From assembly GCA_016712175.1 (NCBI GenBank), contig JADJRQ010000002.1:372001-436000 (forward strand): a stretch of DNA of 64,000 bases. Reading direction: 5' to 3'. This document shows, one piece after another, positions 55,401-64,000 of this stretch. Position numbers and translations under genes: made by a program. Source of the DNA: Solirubrobacterales bacterium (GTDB lineage: Bacteria; Actinomycetota; Thermoleophilia; Solirubrobacterales; 70-9). The notes under the pieces were generated by a model. That model had not been told where the DNA came from, ran no database searches, and was given only the letters and a program-made list of their open reading frames with translations. Positions within the stretch are counted from its first letter, which is position 1; the number at the start of each line of letters is the position of its first letter.

Positions 55401-56020
55401 TTTTTGAGCTTTGCGCCGAAAGACGCTGGGTCCCCCCCACGGGCAATGAGGTCACGGCTCGACTGGAACGTCACGGCGTTGACTTGAGCGACGGCAAGGC
55501 CGTCGAACGGGCCTCGGCAATGATCAACGGCTTCATCGACTCGGAACTCGGGCACAGAGTCAAGTCGAAACGATCCGACATCGAGATCCCCCTGCTGGTG
55601 GAGATCGGAGAGGTGACGATTCGCGGCTATGCCGACTTGCTGATTCGTGATTCAGAGCCTCCTCTGATTCTCGACTACAAGACCAATCGACTCAACGGGA
55701 AATCGCCACGCGACAAGATGGCCGACTACGCAATGCAGCGCGATCTCTACGGACTGGCCGTAGCCCAGGCACTTGAAGTCCCCGTGGTGGAGACCGCCTT
55801 CGTTTTCCTCGAGCAGCCAGATCAGCCGGTCATTGACCTGCTTGACCAGCGACAGCTTGAGGTCGGCAAGGGAGAGATTTCCGATTTGCTTGCGGAGATA
55901 GCCGGTGGGCACTTTTTCGGCGGCTCAGACGCAAAGCATCAGCCATGCGGCGACTGCTGGGCATGCGAACGTTTGGCAAGTCAGATTCAGCGCGCCCGGG
56001 AAGTCGTTTCTCCGGGCTAG
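52492..56020 (+). pseudogene. AddA/UvrD-type helicase-nuclease, one frameshift
   Basis: SF1 helicase (Walker A VEAGAGTGKTRTTVDRYL, QILVFTFTDKAANELRERV, DEFQDTN, VGDEMQAIYGFRHAD) in 52492 to about 53890. The other frame then continues from KAEALALARHIKETHERTG through IHKAKGLEFELVCVADLGKG and FHVALTRAKRRLVISG to a C-terminal PD-(D/E)xK nuclease (ALNEYLECPAHFYAKRI, PLILDYKTN, CGDCWACER, which look like Fe-S cysteines). The full length would be about 1175 aa, as in AdnB/AddA. The break is around 53880-53900. ATGA overlap with addB shows one operon. Confidence 0.85.
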
Positions 56021-56343
56021 AAGGGAACTTCGTCGTCCTTTACGGATGGCACCTCTTCTGCGGCCTCGGGTGGCGGCGTTACCTGCGGTCCGGACGCGGC
56101 TTCCGGTGCCGGCGCGGCCTCTCCCGGTGTCGCCGGAGCCAGGGACTGGGCCAGCTCGTCGAGTTTCAGTTCCTTGAGGCCCTGGTCGACAGCCGAAAGC
56201 TCGGTGGCGCAGAACTCGATCAGCGTCTTGGCTTCGCCGCAGAGGTCGAGAGTCTCGCGGAGTTGGGCCTCGCCCGAGTCGAGCCGGCTGATGATCTCGT
56301 CGAGGCGCCCGACTGCGGATTCGTAGGTCATTTCTTCACTCAT
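56017..56343 (-). CDS. xseB: Exodeoxyribonuclease VII small subunit
   Basis: 108 aa. TYESAVGRLDEIISRLDSGE and LRETLDLCGEAKTLIEFCAT are the XseB helical hairpin. An additional Pro/Ala/Glu-rich tail of about 45 residues follows, longer than usual. Its ATG overlaps the xseA stop by eight bases. It ends tail to tail with addA. Confidence 0.92.
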   Translation of the reverse strand: MSEEMTYESAVGRLDEIISRLDSGEAQLRETLDLCGEAKTLIEFCATELSAVDQGLKELKLDELAQSLAPATPGEAAPAPEAASGPQVTPPPEAAEEVPSVKDDEVPF

Positions 56344-57814
56344 CTTCTTCCACTCTCTCGAAAATAGTTTGCTGTTGCTGGTTCGGCTCTTTGGTCGCCC
56401 TGGATCGTTTGGCCGGCTCGCGGCTGCCGGTCCGGGCCTTGACCACTCCATCGGCGAAATGAATCGAGAGATCGCCGGCCTTCTGCGCCGAAGCTTTCGT
56501 CACGACCGGCTCGCCAACGGCGTCTTCGATACGGGCGTAACCGCGCTCGAGGGTCCTCTGGGGGTCGTGGGCCCGGAGCGCTAGTCCGTACCTGTCCAGC
56601 TGGATCCGGTCCCTTTCGGTCTCTTTCGCGATGCGCGCGGTCAGACGACCCGGCAGTCCTCCCACCCGGATCCGCTCTGACTCGACCGATCGTCCAGCGC
56701 GCAGCATGCTCGCGGTCAGTTGCCTTGCGGTGCTGCCAGCCAGACTGGCCCGCCGGCTGCCGACGCTGCGAACGGACGAGGCCCGTGTCTCCCTGGCCTT
56801 CTGGTTGAGCGCAGCCCGCTGGACCTTGACTGCCCGCCCCGGACCACCGGCCAGGACGACCAGTGGGGCGACACGGTCGTTGACCGCGGCCCGGGCCACC
56901 CGCTCCAAAACGACCGAGGTGGCAGAAAGATCGGTACGGGCTCTGCGACAGTCGATTGGCACAGCCGCCTCCGCCGCGTGGGTTGGAGTCGAACAACGCA
57001 CCGCGGCCACATCGTCGAGCAGGGTGACGTCCCGCTCGTGACCGACCGCCGAGATCACCGGGATGGCGAGCATTGCCACCGTCCGGCAAAGGTCTTCATC
57101 GCAGAAGGCCCAGAGGTCGGTCAGGCTGCCGCCGCCTCGGCAGACGACAATCGCCTCAACGCCGGCGGTCGCCGCCATGTCCGCGAGTGCCCGGGTGATC
57201 AACGGGGCCGCCTTGCGGTCCTGGACCGGGGCGAAACCCCAAACGACCTCGCCCTGCCAGCCGCGGCGTTCGAGCCCGACCATCAGGTCCTGTCTTGCCG
57301 CTCCACCCTCGGCGGTGATTACGCCGATCCGCTTCGGCAGGCGAACTCGCTTGAGTTCCTTCTGTGGCTTGAACAAGCCCTCGGCTTCGAACTGCTTGCG
57401 CATTACCGCCAGCCGTGCAAGCAGGTCGCCCTCACCCGAAGGACGGAGTGACGTGACCCGGAAGCTGAAGGCCGGCGAGGCAGATTTCCCGCCGGGGTAA
57501 TAGTCGGGGCCCCCGGTGGCAACGATCGCGGCACCATCGCGCAGGACTTCAGGTGGAAGCCCCATTCGCTCGAAATCGGCCTTCCACATCGTGCATGGCA
57601 CTCCCCCGCGTTCATCGCGGAGCTGGAAGTAGTACTGGACCTTTGACTTGCTTACGTTCAGGAGTTCCCCGGTGATCGTGACCCTGGGCTGACGGCGCAG
57701 GGCGGATGTGAGTGCGGCGGCGTACTCGCCGACCGGCAGAGGTGCCGGAGCTTCACCCGCGGGAGCCGGACCCGCGAAGCCGGCTTCTGGCTGGTTATCG
57801 GCCGGAAAGTCCAT
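56336..57814 (-). CDS. xseA: Exodeoxyribonuclease VII large subunit
   Basis: 492 aa. OB-fold at the N-terminus (VTITGELLNVSKSKVQYYFQ), then the catalytic domain with IGVITAEGGAARQDLMVGLE, IVVCRGGGSLTDLWAFCDED and VISAVGHERDVTLLDDVAA, all diagnostic. A long coiled helical region and a C-terminal LERGYARIEDAVGEPV segment follow. ATG at 57814 gives the family start; ten upstream codons are open. Forms ExoVII with xseB to degrade single-stranded DNA. Confidence 0.94.
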   Translation of the reverse strand: MDFPADNQPEAGFAGPAPAGEAPAPLPVGEYAAALTSALRRQPRVTITGELLNVSKSKVQYYFQLRDERGGVPCTMWKADFERMGLPPEVLRDGAAIVATGGPDYYPGGKSASPAFSFRVTSLRPSGEGDLLARLAVMRKQFEAEGLFKPQKELKRVRLPKRIGVITAEGGAARQDLMVGLERRGWQGEVVWGFAPVQDRKAAPLITRALADMAATAGVEAIVVCRGGGSLTDLWAFCDEDLCRTVAMLAIPVISAVGHERDVTLLDDVAAVRCSTPTHAAEAAVPIDCRRARTDLSATSVVLERVARAAVNDRVAPLVVLAGGPGRAVKVQRAALNQKARETRASSVRSVGSRRASLAGSTARQLTASMLRAGRSVESERIRVGGLPGRLTARIAKETERDRIQLDRYGLALRAHDPQRTLERGYARIEDAVGEPVVTKASAQKAGDLSIHFADGVVKARTGSREPAKRSRATKEPNQQQQTIFERVEEDE

Positions 57815-57884
57815 GCGAAGCAGGATGACACCCAAGCCAGACAAACGGCGAATGCCACATCAAACCGGAGTCCAGCGGGTCGGC

Positions 57885-58259
57885 TTACAGAGAGTCCGAC
57901 TGCCAGTCGCAAGCCCAGGACCGCAAGGCCTGAATTGCCGGCCTGAGCGTCTGACCTTTCTCGGCCAGCGCGTAGGTCACCTTCACCGGCTGGCCTTCTT
58001 CCACCGTACGGTCCATCAGGCCGGATGACTCGAGTTCTCTCAGCCGCTGCGAAAGCAGACGGTCGGAGAGCCCCGGAATCGCCCGCTTCAGTTCGGCAAA
58101 ACGCATCGGGCCTTCCTCGGAGAGAGCCCAGATGATCGCCCCGCTCCAGCGCTTGCCGATCAGTTCGATCGCAGCGTGGAAGTGGGGGCAGACCTCGGTG
58201 GATTCCGGCTTTACGGCAGGGCTTCCCGCCGGGTCCAGATTGACTGTAGTACCGGTCAA
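57885..58259 (-). CDS. HxlR-type winged-helix regulator
   Basis: 124 aa. CPHFHAAIELIGKRWSGAII and MRFAELKRAIPGLSDRLLSQ, then RLRELESSGLMDRTV, match HxlR exactly, including the conserved Cys before the first helix. HxlR proteins respond to aldehydes, quinones or redox state. The gene stands alone upstream of xseA; the target is unknown. Confidence 0.9.
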   Translation of the reverse strand: MTGTTVNLDPAGSPAVKPESTEVCPHFHAAIELIGKRWSGAIIWALSEEGPMRFAELKRAIPGLSDRLLSQRLRELESSGLMDRTVEEGQPVKVTYALAEKGQTLRPAIQALRSWACDWQSDSL

Positions 58260-58303
58260 CGTCCATCCAGCTTACAAAAGCGGCCACCCGGGCTGGTGAA
58301 AGT

Positions 58304-58445
58304 GGCGCCCGGGAACGTCCTGAGTTCGCCTGGCTTCGTCGACGGCAGGGAATGACAGCTCAAGTACGTGGGTACGATCGCGGATATTCCCTGCCTTTAC
58401 TCCTCGCCAGCCGCGGCCCAGGACGTCCCCGTGCACCACTTGCGG
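58304..58445 (-). repeat. Dispersed repeat, copy 3, with a different centre
   Basis: Both outer arms match copies 1 and 2 on the minus strand: AAGTGGTGCACGGGGACGTC through GGCTGGCGAGGAGTAA, and GTCGACGAAG through CAGGACGTTCCCG. The middle is unrelated to theirs and forms its own stem (GGCAGGGAAT at 58344-58353 pairs exactly with ATTCCCTGCC at 58386-58395). It occupies the space between the HxlR and MarP-like genes. Confidence 0.7.
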
Positions 58446-58495
58446 GAGCCCTGGAAAGGCCGAGCGTTTAAAGCTCGGAGCGCTTGGGGCCGCGC

Positions 58496-59638
58496 TCACT
58501 GTGCGCAGGGCCCGGTGTCTACTTCCTTTGAGGCGCCCTCGGTGATTTTCTTGACGTTCCGGTTCGGGATTGCGAGGCCGCCGGCGGGCCCTTCTGTGGT
58601 CGCGGCGAAGACCGTTCCGAGGACCCTTCCTTCCCGGTCGAGCATCGGTCCGCCGGAGTTGCCGTGCTGGACCCGGCCTCGCAGGGTCACCATCGAGCGT
58701 TCGAACGGTCCGTTGCCGTACGCATCATCACCGAGAACCCGTTCGGTCCGGCCGGCTCGCGCCGGAGTGATCTGGAGCGGCCCGTCGAGTGGATAGCCGA
58801 CCACGGCAGCGGAAGTTCCGGCCGGGGCACGGGCCAGGATTGGCAAGGTCGGCAGATCGATCCCGGTTGACAGCACCGCGATGTCGTTTCGTGGTTTGAA
58901 GGCGATCGGCGTGGCGTCCACCTCAAGGCCATCGTAGGTTTCAACCCGGGTGTCGTCCTGCCCGGCGACCACGTGGGCGTTGGTGACTACAAGCCCCGGG
59001 GCGATGACCCATCCGGAGCCCATCACTCCCACCCCGCAGGCCGAGCCGGTCACCTTGACGACAGAGTTGCTGGCGGACTTCACCGCTTTTGAGCTGCCGG
59101 CACCGGAGTCCGGGGCAGCGATCTCTCCGGGCGAGCGGGCAAAGGTCGGAACGGGGTCAATCCGGTGAAGGGCCTGGATCAACGGCCCGGACGGCGGCAT
59201 CACATCGTTGATCCCGCCCAGAAGGATCGATTTCTGAGCGTCCTTCCGCAGGCTCTCCGTCCCGGGGGTGTAGAGGATCACCGCGCCCAGAACCCAGACC
59301 AGACCGAGTGCCACAGCGGAGATGAGCAAAGCACCGCCGATGCCATCGACTACCTGTCCGAAAGTGCCCCGGATCGCTCTGGTCCGGATCCGGTCACCGA
59401 GGGACACAGCCAGTGCCAGAGTCATCGAACCGATGACGACTGCGCCCATCAGGGCCACCATCGGAGCGTAGGCCGAGTTCGACCCATCCTCCAGAAGAAC
59501 AGGCGCCAGCCGGGATCCGAGGACCGCGCCCACGGCCAGGCCCCCAAGCCCGAGGGCCCCGACGATCAGCCCCTGCCGGAAACCCCAGAGGGCGAGCAGA
59601 AAGGTAAAGCAGACTATGGCCCAGTCGATCGCGGTCAC
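58496..59638 (-). CDS. MarP-like membrane serine protease (CvpA + trypsin fold)
   Basis: 380 aa. Four N-terminal membrane helices of the CvpA family (residues 1-125) are joined to a periplasmic trypsin-like protease. Catalytic His in VVTNAHVVAG, Asp in PRNDIAVLST and Ser in QHGNSGGPML are present. Two cysteines (GSACGVGV and TGPCAQ) may form the regulatory disulfide known in mycobacterial MarP. MarP protects against acid and oxidative stress by processing cell-wall hydrolases. Confidence 0.92.
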   Translation of the reverse strand: MTAIDWAIVCFTFLLALWGFRQGLIVGALGLGGLAVGAVLGSRLAPVLLEDGSNSAYAPMVALMGAVVIGSMTLALAVSLGDRIRTRAIRGTFGQVVDGIGGALLISAVALGLVWVLGAVILYTPGTESLRKDAQKSILLGGINDVMPPSGPLIQALHRIDPVPTFARSPGEIAAPDSGAGSSKAVKSASNSVVKVTGSACGVGVMGSGWVIAPGLVVTNAHVVAGQDDTRVETYDGLEVDATPIAFKPRNDIAVLSTGIDLPTLPILARAPAGTSAAVVGYPLDGPLQITPARAGRTERVLGDDAYGNGPFERSMVTLRGRVQHGNSGGPMLDREGRVLGTVFAATTEGPAGGLAIPNRNVKKITEGASKEVDTGPCAQ

Positions 59639-59681
59639 CTCGTCAATCTAGCTGCCGCGTTCCCCGGTAGTTTTGTTGCCT

Positions 59682-61418
59682 ATGGCACGACCTCCAACAC
59701 GGCTCGAGCGCCAGAAGCGCCTGAAGACCCGCGCCCTGCCGCTGATGGCGATCGCCTTCGTGGCTTTCATCGCCGGTGCTGTCCAGGGATGCCCCGGCAG
59801 TCCCAACCGCGATCTTGCCGAAAACTACGCCGAAGCCTGGGCGGCGCATGACTACGCCAAAATGCACAGCCTGCTCAGCACCAAGTCCCAGGAGGCGATA
59901 CCGCTCGACCGCTTCCAGAAGCGCTACGAAAAGTCCGAGGGCATGGCCACCCTGGAAAGCCTCGACGCCGACGAAGCCAAAGGCGACGAGACCAACGCCG
60001 TGGTCCCGGTCACGGCCAAGACCCTGGCATTCGGGACGATCAAACAGCCGCTCGATTTCACCTTCGGATCGGATGGCATTGCCTTTCAGAACGACCTGCT
60101 CTTCCCGGGCCTGAAACTCGACGAGGAACTCACCCGCACCACCCAGCTGCCGCCCCGTGCGTCGATCCTCGCCTCGAACGGCAAAGCGATGGCCGAAGGG
60201 CCCTCCCTTGCCCGGCAGCACCCGCTCGGCGACGCGATGATCGATGTCACCGGCACAGTCGCCGCACCGGACGCGGACTCCGACACGACAACCAACCTGG
60301 CACTCGGGTTCTCCCCCGGTGAGCCGACCGGCGTAAGTGGCGTCGAGCTGGCCTACAACGGCCGCCTCGCCGGCAAGCCCGGCGGCACGCTCAGCGCCAC
60401 GCCGATAGAAGGTGGTGGAGACGCCGCAGGACGGGAGCTCGGCACCGGCACACCACAGAAGGCCGAACCCCTGAAGACGACGATCGATGTTGGCATCCAG
60501 GAATCGGCCGTCTCCAATCTCGCCGGTCAGACCGGTGGCGTCGCCGCCCTCGACACGAAAACCGGAAGGGTCAAGGCTCTTGCCGGGCAGGCCTACTCGT
60601 TCCTCGCGCCTCCCGGCTCGACCATGAAGATCGTCACGGCCACGGCCGGCCTTGAGAATGACAAGGTGAAGATGGACGATCAGTTCGACTTCGTCACCTC
60701 CGGCGTGGCCGACGGAAGGGAGATCTCGAACGCCCACAAGGAAGTATGTGGTGGCAGCTTCGTCGAAGCCTTTGCGGATTCATGCAACTCCGTGTTCGCG
60801 CCGCTCGCGATGGAGATCGGCGAAGAGGACATGACTGCCACCGCCGAGAAATTCGGTTTCAACCGCCCCCCGGCGATCTTTGACGCCGAAGGAACCGAAG
60901 CGGTCGGCGCGCCAGTTCCGACCATCCCGGTGCCAGGCGAATACAACAACGAACTCGGGGTCAGCGGAATCGGCCAGGGCACCGTCCAGGCGACCCCGTT
61001 GCTGATGGCCAGCACAGCCCAGGCGATCGCCAATGGCGGCGAATCCCTGGCAACACCCATCGTTTTCGAGAAGGACCTGCTGCCTGACGTCAAGCCGACC
61101 AAGGTCGCTTCGAAGGAGACGGTAGCCGACGTCGCAACACTCATGGTTGCGGTGGTGACCCAGGGCACCGGGCAGGCCGCAGCGATCTCGGAAGCCCAGG
61201 TGGCGGGTAAGACCGGCACCGCCGAGGTCGGCCCTCGAACCGGCGGTGAAGTCGACGACGAGGGCGATCCCGACCTGGTCGAAGACGCCTGGTTCGCCGG
61301 ATTCGCGCCGGCGGATAAACCCCGGCTCGCGGTCGGCGTAATGCTGATCGATGCCTCCGCCGACGGCGGAACAGTAGCCGCACCGATCGCGGGTGCGGTC
61401 CTCTCCTCCGGCCTCTAG
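59682..61418 (+). CDS. Class B penicillin-binding protein with MecA_N domain
   Basis: 578 aa peptidoglycan transpeptidase. A signal anchor (residues 12-30) is followed by an NTF2-like MecA_N domain (DLAENYAEAWAAHDYAKMHS), a linker/dimerisation domain and the transpeptidase. The Ser nucleophile is in PPGSTMKIVTA (near residue 312), SxN appears as ADSCNSV and the KTG box as VAGKTGTAEVG. Such PBP3/PBP2a-like proteins are common in actinobacteria. ATG at 59682 chosen. Confidence 0.92.
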   Translation: MARPPTRLERQKRLKTRALPLMAIAFVAFIAGAVQGCPGSPNRDLAENYAEAWAAHDYAKMHSLLSTKSQEAIPLDRFQKRYEKSEGMATLESLDADEAKGDETNAVVPVTAKTLAFGTIKQPLDFTFGSDGIAFQNDLLFPGLKLDEELTRTTQLPPRASILASNGKAMAEGPSLARQHPLGDAMIDVTGTVAAPDADSDTTTNLALGFSPGEPTGVSGVELAYNGRLAGKPGGTLSATPIEGGGDAAGRELGTGTPQKAEPLKTTIDVGIQESAVSNLAGQTGGVAALDTKTGRVKALAGQAYSFLAPPGSTMKIVTATAGLENDKVKMDDQFDFVTSGVADGREISNAHKEVCGGSFVEAFADSCNSVFAPLAMEIGEEDMTATAEKFGFNRPPAIFDAEGTEAVGAPVPTIPVPGEYNNELGVSGIGQGTVQATPLLMASTAQAIANGGESLATPIVFEKDLLPDVKPTKVASKETVADVATLMVAVVTQGTGQAAAISEAQVAGKTGTAEVGPRTGGEVDDEGDPDLVEDAWFAGFAPADKPRLAVGVMLIDASADGGTVAAPIAGAVLSSGL

Positions 61419-61424
61419 CCCGGC

Positions 61425-61787
61425 CTACTGCTCGGGAGGAGAGCCGAGCCCGACGGCGACCAGAGCGACCACAGCCGCGGCCGCTGCCAGGATTCCGCCG
61501 AGTCCCGCCAGTACGAAACTGAGTCCGAAGCCGGCCAGGCAGATGACGCCGGCCACAGCAAGCACGGCCCACCACTCAGCCAGGTACGGACCGGGCTTGA
61601 CGGCGTCGGGAGCGGCGACCACGATTCCGAGGACGAGGAGGCTGGTCCCGGCAAGAAGGAAGCCGAACCCGAAAGGGCTGAGCAGAGCACATACGGCTCC
61701 GAGTGCTGCGATCAACTGACCGGCGAAGCCGGCCTCCCGAAGGTTGGACCTAAAGGTCGAGCTCAACTGTGGCCGGCCCGCCTTCAC
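61425..61787 (-). CDS. Small membrane protein, four helices
   Basis: 120 aa, almost wholly hydrophobic, with four predicted helices (GQLIAALGAVCALLSPFGFG, LLAGTSLLVLGIVVAA, WAVLAVAGVICLAGFGLSFV and LAAAAAVVALVAVGLG). It overlaps the end of the upstream lipoprotein gene by 38 bp if ATG 61787 is used. Unknown function. Confidence 0.65.
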   Translation of the reverse strand: MKAGRPQLSSTFRSNLREAGFAGQLIAALGAVCALLSPFGFGFLLAGTSLLVLGIVVAAPDAVKPGPYLAEWWAVLAVAGVICLAGFGLSFVLAGLGGILAAAAAVVALVAVGLGSPPEQ

Positions 61788-62310
61788 CTTCGATGTGAAG
61801 CTCGATCGGTCTCAGTTCCAGCGCTTCCTCGGGAAGGAGGTAAAGCAGCATCGATGCCTGGATGGGACCGACCTGTGGCGTCGAATCAATCGCCGGCACG
61901 TCGTCCCCGGGACCAACTTCGATGCCCGGTTTGAGCGCGTAGATGCTCTTGCTGGGAATGTTCGGATAAGGCGTGCCCGTGGTATCGACGATCCGGAAAG
62001 ACTTCGGAAGGAATGCCGAGGCATCTTTGCTCGTGTTCTTGATCTTCACGAAGACGCCGATGTAAGTCTTGCCACGCGGTGCGATGGGCTGGCCGACGAG
62101 GTACTCGCGGTCTTCGACGTCATAGACGTTGAGTGGCCGGGTGAAGAGCACGTTGTACTGGAGGTGACCGAGTTCGACTGGCTCGCCTTCAACGATGCCT
62201 TCCTTCTCGTCGTGGTCGACGCCACATGCGGCAAGCGCGATGCCGGAGAAGAGGATGGCCGTGATCAGTGCGAGGCCGCGAAGCCAGTTTTTCTTTTTGG
62301 ATGTCTCCAT
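61750..62310 (-). CDS. Lipoprotein with DUF4352-like fold
   Basis: 186 aa. Lipobox ALAACG after a basic signal peptide (METSKKKNWLRGLALITAIL). The mature part has the beta-sandwich pattern of DUF4352-type extracellular proteins (GKTYIGVFVKIKNTSKDASA, FLPKSFRIVDTTGTPYPN). Surface-exposed; function unknown. Precedes the small membrane protein in an operon. Confidence 0.8.
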   Translation of the reverse strand: METSKKKNWLRGLALITAILFSGIALAACGVDHDEKEGIVEGEPVELGHLQYNVLFTRPLNVYDVEDREYLVGQPIAPRGKTYIGVFVKIKNTSKDASAFLPKSFRIVDTTGTPYPNIPSKSIYALKPGIEVGPGDDVPAIDSTPQVGPIQASMLLYLLPEEALELRPIELHIEGEGGPATVELDL

Positions 62311-62347
62311 CGGCGCCTGAGTTTATTGGTCCGTCGCCCGGAAGGCG

Positions 62348-62857
62348 CTAGCGGACGCCAGTCGCGTAACGATTGCCACCGGCAACGCCGACTTGCGCAG
62401 TTGCGGTGCGCTCGGCTTCGATCCGGCTGCGCAGTTCCGAAGCCGCCCGCTTGACGAAGCGGCGATACCAGCGGGACCCGCCGTTGAGGCGGTCAAACAG
62501 CTTGGCCCAGCCGGTGGGCTCGGTCCAGTAACTGAGCCTCACGGTGCTTACGCCTGTCGACGATTCGGCTATTTCCCATTCGAAGCCGGTCTTGGTCCGG
62601 TTGAGATTGCCGGTGGCCCCGCGCTCGGAAATCCGGCTCGGTGACTCGGTGGCGGTGATCGATGAGTCGGCCCAGGCCTTGCGGCGCTTGAACTGGAACC
62701 TCGCCCCGGCCCCGATCCCCCGTGATTCGAGCCTCAGGAGGCGGAAGTGCGAAACCGAGTCACCGAAGAGAACCGGACGGGTGGCCATGTCCATCAGGTA
62801 GTCGAAGATCATCTCCCGAGGGGCATCAATATCGATCTCGGCGTAAACAGGTCCCAT
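62348..62857 (-). CDS. SRPBCC (START-like) family protein
   Basis: 169 aa. YAEIDIDAPREMIFDYLMDM opens a polyketide-cyclase/START-like hydrophobic pocket fold, with LESRGIGAGARFQFKRR and TGFEWEIAESSTGVSTVRLS and a long C-terminal helix typical of the family. Ligand unknown. Confidence 0.85.
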   Translation of the reverse strand: MGPVYAEIDIDAPREMIFDYLMDMATRPVLFGDSVSHFRLLRLESRGIGAGARFQFKRRKAWADSSITATESPSRISERGATGNLNRTKTGFEWEIAESSTGVSTVRLSYWTEPTGWAKLFDRLNGGSRWYRRFVKRAASELRSRIEAERTATAQVGVAGGNRYATGVR

Positions 62858-62891
62858 CTAGGCGTGATCCTACCTGCCTTTCGTGATGCGC

Positions 62892-63045
62892 AAGCGGGTG
62901 GTGCTCAGGGACGTCCTGAGCCGCGGCTGGCAAGGAGTAAGCGAGCCGGTGAAGCGATTTGACTTTTGTCAATGAGCAAGCCGAGCGAGCGTCGACGAAG
63001 TCCAGGCGAGCTCAGGACGTTCCTGAGCGCCGCCCGCCCCCTCAG
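62892..63045 (+). repeat. Dispersed palindromic repeat, copy 2
   Basis: 154 bp, colinear with copy 1 (2838-2990). Each arm has its own hairpin (GCTCAGG-GACGT-CCTGAGC and GCTCAGGA-CGT-TCCTGAGC), and the two arms are inverted repeats of one another; the centre holds TTGAC-TTTT-GTCAA. It ends 16 bp before the ParA gene start, so it lies in that gene's leader or promoter. Confidence 0.8.
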
Positions 63046-63061
63046 CCAATAAGCTGGGCGA

Positions 63062-63856
63062 GTGGCAATAACCATTGCGATCCTCTCCCAGAAGGGCGGC
63101 ACCGGCAAGACCACGGTGACGCGTTCGCTGGCCGAAGGCCTCACCCGCTCCGGGATGAAGGTGCTCGCCATCGATGCCGACCCCCAGGGCAACCTGTCCG
63201 AATACTTCGGGGTGCCTGCCGACGCCTTTCCCACCCTGGGTGAGGTCCTGGCCGGCCAGGAGAAGGCGGTCGACGCGATCCACGACGGTGTGATCCCGGC
63301 GAATCTCGGACTGGCCGAGGCCGAACTCATGCTGGCCGGGAAGATCGGACGTGAGCTGACCCTCCGCAACGCTCTGCGTGAGCCCAAGCGCCGCTACGAC
63401 GTCGTTTTGATCGATTGTGCGCCCACACTCGGACTGCTGACCGTAAATGCGCTCGTTGCCTCGGACTGGGCGATCCTGTCCTCCGAGGCCGAGCATTTCT
63501 CCGAGCAGGGCGCCGAAGGTGCCATGGAGGTCATTGGACTGGCCAGGGAGAACCTGAATCCCGACCTCGAACTGCTCGGGATCCTCCTGAATATCGCTGA
63601 CATGCGAACCAACCACGCCCGCGCGACCCTGACGATGCTCAAGGAGAGTTTTGGCGACAAAGTCTTCGATACGGTAATCAAACGTTCGATCGTCTACCCC
63701 GAGTCCGCCCGGGCCGGCAAGCCGATCTACGAATTCCGCAAGCGCAAGGCCTACGACTATGCATCGCTCACCGTCGAGGTGCTGAACCGCCTCGGGCTCG
63801 AAGAGCCGCTGGCGGAAGCCGAGCAGCAACTGGCCGCAATCAAACCTCCGGCGTAG
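63062..63856 (+). CDS. ParA/Soj-family ATPase
   Basis: 264 aa deviant Walker ATPase. KGGTGKTTVTRSLAEGL (signature Lys in KGGTGK), AIDADPQGNLSEYFG and VVLIDCAPTLGLLTVNALVA are intact. GTG at 63062 chosen. No ParB gene follows within the next 140 bp, so it may act in chromosome or protein positioning (MinD/ParA-like), with its partner elsewhere. Confidence 0.92.
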   Translation: MAITIAILSQKGGTGKTTVTRSLAEGLTRSGMKVLAIDADPQGNLSEYFGVPADAFPTLGEVLAGQEKAVDAIHDGVIPANLGLAEAELMLAGKIGRELTLRNALREPKRRYDVVLIDCAPTLGLLTVNALVASDWAILSSEAEHFSEQGAEGAMEVIGLARENLNPDLELLGILLNIADMRTNHARATLTMLKESFGDKVFDTVIKRSIVYPESARAGKPIYEFRKRKAYDYASLTVEVLNRLGLEEPLAEAEQQLAAIKPPA

Positions 63857-63919
63857 GGAATAAGGAACGGGTCCTGACGCCTTGACCCACGCTTGGCGGG
63901 GATCAAGTCGGCGAGACCC

Positions 63920-64000
63920 TCAGCCCGGCCCGATGATGGCCGCCCAGACCAGGGAGATCGACATCGCCAGAAATGAAGTTACCGAGAGGCTTCGGTACCA
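63920..64000 (-). CDS. C-terminal end of a membrane protein, runs off the right edge
   Basis: The last 26 codons of a minus-strand frame (SLSVTSFLAMSISLVWAAII, then GPG-stop) look like a terminal transmembrane helix. Too short for family assignment. The 63 bases before it hold no gene. Confidence 0.35.
   Translation of the reverse strand, partial: WYRSLSVTSFLAMSISLVWAAIIGPG

Overview
The window is high-GC, densely coded bacterial DNA. The gene content points to an actinobacterium, most likely of the Thermoleophilia/Solirubrobacterales type. This is inferred from an OPS-type CysM/CysO/Mec cysteine pathway, a WS/DGAT acyltransferase, a split Suf system with Rrf2 and Rieske partners, AddAB/AdnAB-like recombination genes, a MarP-like protease and the general codon style. 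No rRNA, complete tRNA or CRISPR array was seen.

Layout. 1-5.5 kb: amino-acid ABC binding protein, cysM-mec, divergent cysO and rhodanese-ThiF genes, and htpX; an intergenic region holds two kinds of inverted-repeat element. 5.7-10.6 kb: an OmpR-type two-component pair with a PepSY protein, then a NarL-type pair and a GNAT gene. 10.6-22.8 kb: Fe-S assembly in three pieces (rrf2-sufC-sufS; sufU; Rieske-sufB-sufD), interrupted by a VapBC module, rpiA with a duplicated 3' end, and a heme-copper oxidase operon whose catalytic subunit lacks the usual active-site tyrosine. 22.9-31.2 kb: 1-Cys peroxiredoxin, molybdate uptake genes (modA carries an in-frame stop), a large membrane protein, a CADD-like heme-oxygenase-fold enzyme, a cysteine-less thioredoxin-like protein, ispH and a WS/DGAT gene.

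31.2-46.6 kb is accessory DNA. A 45-bp copy of the 3' end of the DUF59/SufT-like gene lies at its left edge and the intact gene at its right edge, as expected for integration into the 3' end of that gene. Inside it, two copies of a tRNA-Arg 3' half (42 bp, one mismatch) flank an 8.5-kb cargo: an ABC-2 exporter with two permeases and a lipoprotein, plus two two-component systems. To the right are decayed replication genes (Prim-Pol, DUF3631), excisionase-like HTH genes, an XRE regulator and a frameshifted tyrosine integrase. The element looks immobile now.

46.6-64 kb returns to chromosome-like genes: SufT-like, FxsA, a HAD phosphatase, AddB/AddA-type genes broken by frameshifts, xseB-xseA, an HxlR regulator, a MarP-like protease, a MecA_N-type penicillin-binding protein, small membrane proteins and lipoproteins, an SRPBCC protein and a ParA-family ATPase. 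A dispersed family of about 150-bp repeats with inverted ends and partly exchangeable centres occurs at 2.8, 58.3 and 62.9 kb, with ends-only short forms at 4.6 and 48.9 kb.

Caveat: at least eight coding lesions lie between 24.8 and 53.9 kb. Some, especially those in addAB, may be sequence errors rather than biology.
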